8,412 nucleotides of DNA from an uncultured Eubacteriales bacterium. Lineage in GTDB: Bacteria; Bacillota; Clostridia; Lachnospirales; Lachnospiraceae. The position numbers and the translations under genes are program-made. Location of the stretch: positions 1 to 8,412 of the forward strand of contig CACYBV010000067.1 in NCBI GenBank assembly GCA_902772745.1, read 5' to 3'. How positions within the stretch are numbered: the first letter of the stretch is position 1; every line of letters begins with the position of its first letter. Below, in pieces: positions 1 to 4,505 of this stretch. The notes beneath the pieces were generated by a model. The model was not told the origin of the DNA. It saw only the letters and a list, made by a program, of their open reading frames with translations, and ran no database searches.

Positions 1-183
1 AAAAACGGAACCGGCGCGATCCGCGAGGCCGGGACGACCACGAAGTTCACTTTCAGCTTTGACGGCGAGACACTGCTTCTCCAGGCCCAGACCGGCGGCA
101 CCCTGATGCTCGAATATGCAGACGGTGACTTCCTGATGTACGATATTTCCTTTACCGAGTACGTGTTCTCGAAAATGAAATAA
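1..183 (+). CDS. C-terminal 60 residues of an unrecognised protein (5' end outside window)
   Basis: An open frame enters from the left edge and stops at TAA 181-183, leaving 60 residues. I do not recognise the protein with certainty. The visible part alternates hydrophobic and polar residues, with glycine-rich turns (DGETLLL, QTGGTLMLEYADGDF), as in a run of short antiparallel beta strands. It ends in a charged tail, FSKMK. This pattern resembles the C-terminal strands of small lipocalin-like or DUF5640-like lipoproteins common in gut Clostridia, but that is only a resemblance of style. No catalytic motif, membrane segment or cysteine is visible. A signal peptide or lipobox would lie outside the window. 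The coding call rests on the uninterrupted frame and on codon composition like that of the neighbours. A weak hairpin follows, and the next gene has its own promoter, so this is probably the end of a separate transcription unit. Confidence 0.7.
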   Translation, partial: KNGTGAIREAGTTTKFTFSFDGETLLLQAQTGGTLMLEYADGDFLMYDISFTEYVFSKMK

Positions 184-192
184 CAGGCCGTA

Positions 193-220
193 CGGAATCC
201 TGCGCGGACGATTCCGCTTT
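193..220 (+). terminator. Possible weak terminator hairpin after the first gene
   Basis: CGGAATC (193-199) pairs perfectly with GATTCCG (210-216) around a 10-base loop, 10 bases after the stop codon of the truncated gene. Only CTTT follows, so the U-tract is poor. It could slow or end transcription, but it is much weaker than the other two terminators in this window. Confidence 0.35.
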
Positions 221-267
221 CCCGAGGACAAGCTGTAAAAAGCAGAGAGCGTTCACAGAAAAAACAC

Positions 268-296
268 TTGCAAAGCGCGTAAAAACGTGCTACGAT
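268..296 (+). promoter_or_regulatory. Sigma-A-type promoter for the ferredoxin gene
   Basis: TTGCAA (268-273) and TACGAT (291-296) are separated by exactly 17 bases and sit 33 bases upstream of the ferredoxin ATG. The predicted transcription start is near 303, giving a 5' leader of about 26 bases that contains AAGGAGGG (314-321). The promoter also rules out the upstream in-frame ATG at 287, which would lie before the transcription start. Confidence 0.7.
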
Positions 297-328
297 TTGA
301 CCGTATCAAATGGAAGGAGGGAACATCC

Positions 329-499
329 ATGGCATATAAGATTTCTGACGAGTGCATCATGTGCGGCGGCTGCGCTGCTCAGTGCCCGGTCGGTGCGATC
401 AAAGAGGGCGACGGAAAGTATGAAATCGATCCGGACCTCTGCATTTCCTGCGGTTCCTGTGAGGCTCAGTGCCCGGTTGGCGCGATCGCCGAGGAATAA
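329..499 (+). CDS. 2[4Fe-4S] bacterial-type ferredoxin
   Basis: This is a 56-residue soluble electron carrier of the clostridial ferredoxin type. It shuttles low-potential electrons between enzymes such as pyruvate:ferredoxin oxidoreductase, hydrogenase or Rnf; the actual partner cannot be told from this window. Two CxxCxxCxxxCP motifs supply all eight cluster ligands: Cys9, 12, 15 and 19, and Cys38, 41, 44 and 48. Each is followed by PVGAI, and the two halves are clear internal repeats. The length matches the family (about 55 residues). The ATG at 329 was chosen because AAGGAGGG lies 7 bases upstream and the product then starts MAYKIS, typical of these ferredoxins. The in-frame ATG at 287 falls inside the promoter. 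The gene appears monocistronic, with its own promoter before it and a strong terminator after it. Confidence 0.95.
   Translation: MAYKISDECIMCGGCAAQCPVGAIKEGDGKYEIDPDLCISCGSCEAQCPVGAIAEE
377..487 (+). repeat. Near-identical 24-base internal duplication in the ferredoxin gene
   Basis: Bases 377-400 and 464-487 match at 22 of 24 positions. Both encode AQCPVGAI, the end of each cluster-binding half. The two differences are silent third-position changes. The intervening halves are much less alike in DNA sequence. Confidence 0.8.
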
Positions 500-511
500 T
501 CGGAAATGAAT

Positions 512-562
512 AAAGGAAGCTGATGGAATCGTATGGCTGACGATTCCTTCAGCTTCCTTTTT
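512..562 (+). terminator. Strong intrinsic terminator after the ferredoxin
   Basis: A 21-base-pair stem pairs 512-532 with 540-560, with a single T-T mismatch and a 7-base loop. The stem starts AAAGGAAGC and ends GCTTCCTTT, continuing into a run of T (558-562). It begins 12 bases after the ferredoxin stop codon. The ribosome binding site of the lipid kinase gene starts 9 bases beyond the T-run. Confidence 0.9.
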
Positions 563-582
563 CAATTGATGGAGAAAGACTT

Positions 583-1440
583 ATGAAACCGCTGACCGTA
601 CTTTATAATCCCCAGGCCCGAAAAGGCCGGGGGCTTCAGCATGCAAAAACAATCGAAAAATACGCCGGGCCGGACTGCATCTATGAGGACATCACGAAGA
701 TCCCGGATCTTTATACATATCTTCTCGAGGCGCCGGCGGAGCGGGACATTGCGCTTACCGGCGGTGACGGAACCCTGAATTTTGCCGCGAACGCGCTTTA
801 TAAAAAAGACCTGTCCCGCCCTCTGTATTATTATCCCGCGGGCACAGGAAACGATTTCATCAATGACCTCGAAAAAAAGCAGAACTGCGCGCCCTTCCCG
901 ATTAATGAGTACCTGTGGGGCCTTCCCCGGGTGATTATCGGGGATGAGGAGCGTTACTTCATCAACGCCTTTGCTTACGGACTTGACGGTTACTGCTGCG
1001 AGGAGTCTGACCGGCTGAAAGCGCAGGGAAAAGACCGCTCCTATACCCTGATTGCGGCGCTGGGGCTTCTCGGAAAATACAAGCCTGCTAATGCGAAAGT
1101 GACTGTCGACGGCGAAACCCGGGAATACAAAAAGGTCTGGATGGCGCCGACCATGTTCGGACGCTTTTTCGGCGGAGGTGTTAAGATGGCGCCTTCGCAG
1201 GACAGGAAAAACCGGGAGCACACGGTGACATCTGTTGTGATTCACGGGATCTCGAGGATTCACGCCCTGATACTTTTCCTGAAAATTACGGCAGGAAAAG
1301 GAGAAAAATACCCGAAATATCTGGACTACCGTGTGGGAAAACACGTGACCGTCGAATACGATCGGCCGATTCCTGCCCAGATCGACGGGGAAACCCGGAT
1401 CGGGGTTCTGCGTGCCGAAGTCTTTTCCGGAACAGACTGA
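583..1440 (+). CDS. Diacylglycerol kinase family lipid kinase (DgkB/YegS type)
   Basis: This 285-residue cytoplasmic or membrane-associated kinase belongs to the DAGK catalytic family. Members transfer phosphate from ATP to a lipid alcohol; in Firmicutes, DgkB recycles diacylglycerol released by lipoteichoic acid synthesis. The substrate here is not determined. Family hallmarks appear in order: NPQARKG near residues 9-15 (nucleotide side), GGDGTLN at 60-66, PAGTGNDF at 85-92, an N-x(6)-D-G segment at 128-136, FGGGVKMAP at 196-204, and the C-terminal DGE at 268-270. The length is usual for the family (about 290-310). The first motif is slightly unusual, with Arg where a small residue is common. 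ATG 583 follows GGAGAAAG (571-578) at good spacing. The gene sits directly behind the ferredoxin terminator with no room for a complete promoter, so its expression may depend on read-through or on a promoter within the ferredoxin gene. Confidence 0.9.
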   Translation: MKPLTVLYNPQARKGRGLQHAKTIEKYAGPDCIYEDITKIPDLYTYLLEAPAERDIALTGGDGTLNFAANALYKKDLSRPLYYYPAGTGNDFINDLEKKQNCAPFPINEYLWGLPRVIIGDEERYFINAFAYGLDGYCCEESDRLKAQGKDRSYTLIAALGLLGKYKPANAKVTVDGETREYKKVWMAPTMFGRFFGGGVKMAPSQDRKNREHTVTSVVIHGISRIHALILFLKITAGKGEKYPKYLDYRVGKHVTVEYDRPIPAQIDGETRIGVLRAEVFSGTD

Positions 1441-1513
1441 GAAAAAATGTGATGAAAAAGCCGGAACAAAGAATCCGGAATATGTCCAAAAACGCTGAAA
1501 CCCTTGAAAATGC

Positions 1514-1542
1514 TTGACAAAATGAACATTCTGTGCTAAAAC
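1514..1542 (+). promoter_or_regulatory. Strong sigma-A promoter with extended -10 for the HU-rqcP unit
   Basis: A perfect -35 TTGACA (1514-1519) is followed after 17 bases by TAAAAC (1537-1542), which is preceded by TG at 1534-1535 as in an extended -10 element. Predicted transcription starts near 1549, giving a leader of about 53 bases before HU. A near-consensus promoter fits the high abundance expected for HU. Confidence 0.8.
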
Positions 1543-1548
1543 ATCATC

Positions 1549-1580
1549 CGGGAACGAAAAGATAGATCAAAGGGTTCCCG
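1549..1580 (+). promoter_or_regulatory. Inverted repeat at the predicted 5' end of the HU mRNA
   Basis: CGGGAAC (1549-1555) is perfectly complementary to GTTCCCG (1574-1580) around an 18-base A-rich loop. The left arm begins at the predicted transcription start, and the right arm ends 9 bases before the AGGAGG of HU. There is no T-run, so it is not a terminator. It may be an mRNA-stabilising 5' stem-loop or a protein-binding site; neither role is shown. Confidence 0.5.
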
Positions 1581-1601
1581 TACATAGTTAGGAGGAATAT
1601 C

Positions 1602-1874
1602 ATGAATAAGAAAGAATTAGTTGCTGCAGTTGCGGAGAAGGCAGAAATTTCCAAGAAAGATGCTGAAAAGGCACTCGACGCTTTTGTTGCCGCTGTTACT
1701 GAAGAATTAAAGGCCGGCAAGAAAGTTCAGCTCGTTGGCTTCGGCACTTTTGAAGTTTCCGAAAGAGAAGCAAGAGAAGGCCGCAACCCGAGAACCGGTG
1801 AGACCATCAAGATCGATGCGGTCAAGGCTCCGAAGTTCAAAGCCGGCAGCGCGTTAAAGGATGCTCTGAACTGA
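1602..1874 (+). CDS. hup: DNA-binding protein HU (histone-like nucleoid protein)
   Basis: This 90-residue protein is full length for HU. HU dimers bind and bend DNA without sequence specificity, compacting the nucleoid and assisting replication, repair and recombination. The N-terminal helical dimerisation region (about 1-40, starting MNKKELVAAVAEK) is followed by the family signature from GFGTFEV (46-52) to GRNPRTGE (60-67). The Arg61-Asn62-Pro63 tip intercalates DNA in known HU proteins. A C-terminal amphipathic helix ends in SALKDALN. ATG 1602 lies 6 bases after AGGAGG (1590-1595). Codons here lean to A/T in third positions (gaa, gca, gtt) more than in the GC-rich neighbouring genes, as is usual for highly expressed genes in such genomes. 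It is first in a two-gene unit with rqcP. Confidence 0.97.
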   Translation: MNKKELVAAVAEKAEISKKDAEKALDAFVAAVTEELKAGKKVQLVGFGTFEVSEREAREGRNPRTGETIKIDAVKAPKFKAGSALKDALN

Positions 1875-1883
1875 TCAGAAAAT

Positions 1884-2123
1884 ATGCGTCTCGATAAATT
1901 CTTAAAGGTTTCCCGGCTGATCAAGCGCCGTACCGTAGCCAATGAAGCCTGCGATGCGGGAAGGGTTTCGGTTAACGGAAAGATCGTAAAAGCTTCTTAC
2001 GATGTGAAGGTTGGCGATATCATTGAGATCGGATTCGGCCAGAAGACGCTGAAGGCAGAAGTCCTCGATGTTCAGGAAACCGTAAAAAAGGAAAACGCGA
2101 AAGAATTGGTAAGATACCTCTGA
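1884..2123 (+). CDS. rqcP: RqcP (YabO family), S4-domain ribosome quality control factor
   Basis: This 79-residue protein is made almost entirely of an S4 RNA-binding fold (about residues 1-50, MRLDKFLKVSRLIKRR through GRVSVNGKIVK and KVGD). In Bacillus, RqcP binds the obstructed 50S subunit next to RqcH and promotes addition of alanine tails to stalled nascent chains. Its short size and its position immediately after HU match the RqcP/YabO group rather than larger S4 proteins such as pseudouridine synthases. It starts 9 bases after the HU stop codon and lacks a good ribosome binding site (only TCAGAAAAT before the ATG), so translation is probably coupled to HU. The gene is closed by a bipartite terminator. 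In Bacillus and many Clostridia the sporulation genes yabP and yabQ come next; here they do not. Confidence 0.92.
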   Translation: MRLDKFLKVSRLIKRRTVANEACDAGRVSVNGKIVKASYDVKVGDIIEIGFGQKTLKAEVLDVQETVKKENAKELVRYL

Positions 2124-2136
2124 AGTATCTGTCTGG

Positions 2137-2179
2137 AAAAGCTCTGCACCCGGAAAGCCGGGGACTCGCAGAGCTTTTT
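2137..2179 (+). terminator. Bipartite intrinsic terminator after rqcP
   Basis: An outer 11-base-pair stem pairs AAAAGCTCTGC (2137-2147) with GCAGAGCTTTT (2168-2178). It encloses an inner stem, CCCGG (2149-2153) with CCGGG (2158-2162), closed by an AAAG tetraloop. The T-run 2175-2179 overlaps the end of the outer stem. It starts 13 bases after the rqcP stop codon and ends the HU-rqcP unit. Confidence 0.9.
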
Positions 2180-2230
2180 AAAACCGCAGTGAGATAAATT
2201 GACGCGCGCCTGAAAGATTTGGCGAATGCG

Positions 2231-2236
2231 TATAAT
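2231..2236 (+). promoter_or_regulatory. Perfect -10 box upstream of divIC, without a clear -35
   Basis: TATAAT (2231-2236) lies 55 bases before the divIC ATG, with TG two bases further out than in a standard extended -10. The best -35 candidate, TTGACG (2199-2204), is 26 bases away, which is too far for ordinary sigma-A spacing. Given the terminator just upstream, some promoter is needed here for the divIC-tilS-hpt-ftsH run, and this is the best candidate. Confidence 0.5.
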
Positions 2237-2291
2237 CGCGGGATGCGGTTAAAAGCGCTTCCGATGATTCCGGAGAAAAGGAGGAACAGAC

Positions 2292-2594
2292 ATGGCGGGG
2301 ACGAATATCCGCAGAAAACGGGCCAATAAACGGGCGGTTATCCTTGGGGTCATCGTCCTTATCGCTATTTCTGTGGTATTCATCATTCTGGCCGTCAAGC
2401 TGCACCGGGAAAACGAAATCCTGAAAAAACAGAAGGCTGCAAAAGATGAGGAATATGAAAGACTCATGGAATTTAACGCCTATCTGATCGAGAACAAGGA
2501 TAAAGAACTCACCAGAGAAGAAATTATCGAGATAGCAAGAGAACGCTTCGGTTTGACCAATCCGGACGAGATCCTGCTGATTCCGGAAGAGTAG
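2292..2594 (+). CDS. divIC: Septum formation initiator DivIC/FtsB family protein
   Basis: This 100-residue bitopic membrane protein is of the divisome type. DivIC/FtsB pairs with FtsL and DivIB/FtsQ to activate septal peptidoglycan synthesis. The order of parts is a basic cytoplasmic tail (residues 5-14, RRKRANKR), one transmembrane segment (about 16-35), an extracellular coiled-coil-like helix rich in Glu and Lys (about 37-70), and the conserved end AREERFGL-like segment followed by NPDEILLIPEE (here ARERFGL from about 82). Length and layout fit the family. ATG 2292 follows AAGGAGG (2278-2284) by 7 bases. Position supports DivIC: in Firmicutes this gene lies between the rqcP region and tilS/hpt/ftsH. 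It is the first gene of a packed run, 6 bases before tilS. Confidence 0.9.
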   Translation: MAGTNIRRKRANKRAVILGVIVLIAISVVFIILAVKLHRENEILKKQKAAKDEEYERLMEFNAYLIENKDKELTREEIIEIARERFGLTNPDEILLIPEE

Positions 2595-2600
2595 CATAAA

Positions 2601-3959
2601 ATGTCCAGGCTTCAGGAGACCGTTCTTCGGACGATACGAAAATATGAAATGATCCGCCCCGGTGATTGCGTCCTTGTCGGATTCAGCGGCGGGGCGGATT
2701 CACTCTGTCTTCTGGTGATGCTGCGGGACCTTTCGGAAGAGCTTTCGTGCACGGTTTCGGCGCTTCATGTGCACCACGGGCTCCGGGGGGAGCGGGCAGA
2801 CCGGGATGCGGAATTCTGCAGGGAATACTGCGAGAAGGAAAAAATCCCTTTTTCTGTGCGCTGCGTGGATACGATGGCCCGGGTCAAAGCGAAGGGGGAA
2901 TCCGCGGAGGAAGCCGCAAGACAGCTCCGCTATGAGGCGCTCTCCCTGGAAGCGGCGCGGATCGGCGCACAGCGGATTGCGGTCGCTCACCATGAGAATG
3001 ATTCGGCGGAAACATTTCTTTTCAACCTTATACGGGGCTCCGGTCTCCGCGGACTTTCCGGGATACCGCCGGTCCGGGGAAATATCATCCGCCCGCTCCT
3101 TTTTGTGACAAAACAGGAAATCCTGTCGGAGCTTTATTCGCGAAAACTCGCTTTCTGCGAGGACGAGACGAACGATTCGGACGATCCGTCCAGGAATCTG
3201 ATCCGGCACTACGCGCTGCCTGCGCTGACATCGGTCCGCGCGGACGCGGTGAAAAAGATCGCGGGGACGGGCGCCTATCTCTCGGAAGTCGAGGAATATC
3301 TCACGGAAGAAGCCCGGAAGATTCTCCGCTCCCATCCGGCAGGAGACCCGTCCGGGATTGACGCGGGGACCCTTTTGTCGTCGCCGCCGATCCTCCGGGA
3401 ATACCTTATAGCGGTATTCCTCCGGGACCGGGGCTTTTCGATGAAGGATTTTACGCGGGAGCACCTGCAGAAAACCTCCGGCCTTGCGGAACTTGATGTA
3501 GGGAAAGGCATTGATCTTCCCGGAGGAATCCGGGCGGAAAAAACCTACGGAAGCGTCGTTTTCTTCCGAAAAAACGGCGGGACTCGGACGGCGGACGGGG
3601 AACAGTTCTCCGAAAACCCGGTTCCTGAGCTTCGGACGCGGATCCTTTCGCGTGAGGAAATCGGTTTTTTTCCGGAAAAAGAGTATACGAAATGCTTCGA
3701 TTATGATAAAATAAACGGATCACCGGTTCTTAGGACACGGCTTCCGGGCGACCGGATCGCGGTCGCGCCGGGAAAGCATAAGAAGCTTTCGGACTGGATG
3801 ATTGATGAAAAGATTCCGAAAGCGCAGCGGGACCGGGTGCTTCTTGTCGCAGACGGGCAGGACATTCTCTGGGTTGTCGGGTACCGGATGGGCGCGGACG
3901 CGAAAATCACCGGGGATACAGTGCGGATTCTCGAGATATGTTTATACGGGGAGGAGTGA
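2601..3959 (+). CDS. tilS: tRNA(Ile)-lysidine synthetase TilS
   Basis: This 452-residue cytoplasmic enzyme joins lysine to C34 of the CAU-anticodon isoleucine tRNA using ATP. The change makes the tRNA read AUA and accept isoleucine. The N-terminal N-type PP-loop is SGGADS at residues 29-34, followed by LHVHHGLRG at 55-63. The family segment HHENDSAET with RGSGLRGLSG lies near 132-153. A middle helical domain precedes the TilS C-terminal domain (about 365-448), visible as LRTRLPGDRI, HKKLSDWMIDEKIPK and ILWVVGYRMG. The length is full for the long form. The gene begins 6 bases after the divIC stop codon with only a weak GGAAG-like site inside divIC, so coupled translation is likely. In Bacillus, spoIIE and other genes lie between divIC and tilS; here nothing does. 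GC content appears slightly higher than in the surrounding genes. Confidence 0.95.
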   Translation: MSRLQETVLRTIRKYEMIRPGDCVLVGFSGGADSLCLLVMLRDLSEELSCTVSALHVHHGLRGERADRDAEFCREYCEKEKIPFSVRCVDTMARVKAKGESAEEAARQLRYEALSLEAARIGAQRIAVAHHENDSAETFLFNLIRGSGLRGLSGIPPVRGNIIRPLLFVTKQEILSELYSRKLAFCEDETNDSDDPSRNLIRHYALPALTSVRADAVKKIAGTGAYLSEVEEYLTEEARKILRSHPAGDPSGIDAGTLLSSPPILREYLIAVFLRDRGFSMKDFTREHLQKTSGLAELDVGKGIDLPGGIRAEKTYGSVVFFRKNGGTRTADGEQFSENPVPELRTRILSREEIGFFPEKEYTKCFDYDKINGSPVLRTRLPGDRIAVAPGKHKKLSDWMIDEKIPKAQRDRVLLVADGQDILWVVGYRMGADAKITGDTVRILEICLYGEE

Positions 3960-3965
3960 AGAGAG

Positions 3966-4505
3966 ATGAAAGATGTTATCAGTGTCATGATTCCGGAAGA
4001 GGAAATGAAAAAGAGAATTTCGGAACTGGGTGCTCAGATTACGGAAGATTATCAGGGCGAAGCGGTTCATCTTGTATGCATCCTGAAAGGCAGCGTATTT
4101 TTCACCTGTGAACTCGCACAGCACATTCATGTTCCGCTGACGATTGATTTTATGCGTGTGGCTTCCTACGGCGACGGAACCACGAGTTCCGGCATTGTGC
4201 GGCTCAGCAAGGACCTCGACGATTCGATCGAAGGGAAAAATGTGATCGTGGTTGAGGACATCGTCGACACCGGACGCACCTTAAGCTATCTTCTCAAACT
4301 GTTTGAACAGCGGAAACCGAAAAGCCTGAAACTCTGTACGCTCCTCAGCAAACCAGCGCGGCGCGTGACGGAGATTGAGGGCGATTACACCGGTTTTGAA
4401 ATCCCGGACAAATTTGTCGTCGGTTTCGGCCTGGACTTCGCGGAACATTACAGAAACCTGCCTTATATCGGCGTGATTGAAGAGTTAGGAGACGAGCGTG
4501 AATAA
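3966..4505 (+). CDS. hpt: Hypoxanthine(-guanine) phosphoribosyltransferase
   Basis: This 179-residue cytoplasmic purine-salvage enzyme converts hypoxanthine or guanine plus PRPP to IMP or GMP and pyrophosphate. It has the type I phosphoribosyltransferase features in order: the pyrophosphate loop LKGS (40-43), the flexible-loop SY pair (Ser67-Tyr68), the PRPP motif VVEDIVDTGRT (about 95-105, acidic pair Glu97-Asp98), and a purine-binding C-terminal segment with KFVVGFGLDF and LPYIGV. Length and sequence match the bacterial Hpt family. ATG 3966 follows AGGAG (3952-3956), which lies in the end of tilS. The tilS-hpt-ftsH order is conserved in Firmicutes. In Bacillus, TilS and HprT have been reported to form a complex that activates ftsH expression; nothing in this sequence tests that here. 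Confidence 0.96.
   Translation: MKDVISVMIPEEEMKKRISELGAQITEDYQGEAVHLVCILKGSVFFTCELAQHIHVPLTIDFMRVASYGDGTTSSGIVRLSKDLDDSIEGKNVIVVEDIVDTGRTLSYLLKLFEQRKPKSLKLCTLLSKPARRVTEIEGDYTGFEIPDKFVVGFGLDFAEHYRNLPYIGVIEELGDERE
4487..4491 (+). promoter_or_regulatory. Ribosome binding site deciding the GTG start of ftsH
   Basis: AGGAG inside the last codons of hpt lies 6 bases before GTG 4498. No ATG in the same frame lies at a suitable distance, so the GTG is the best start and gives the usual short FtsH N-terminus. Confidence 0.75.

Noticed and set aside
287..328. Upstream in-frame ATG that would lengthen the ferredoxin by 14 residues
   Set aside because: It overlaps the -10 region, precedes the predicted transcription start, and has no ribosome binding site; ATG 329 has an excellent one.
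562..1344. A 260-codon open frame on the - strand opposite the lipid kinase
   Set aside because: The + strand carries all motifs of the kinase family, while the - strand frame has no family motif and no suitable ribosome binding site.
1461..1478. CCGGA/TCCGG hairpin after the lipid kinase as a terminator
   Set aside because: The stem is only 5 base pairs with an 8-base loop and no T-run follows, so I cannot support termination there.
2700..3464. A 254-codon open frame on the - strand opposite tilS
   Set aside because: It is Arg- and Pro-rich with no domain, as expected for a shadow of a GC-rich gene; TilS motifs on the + strand are clear.
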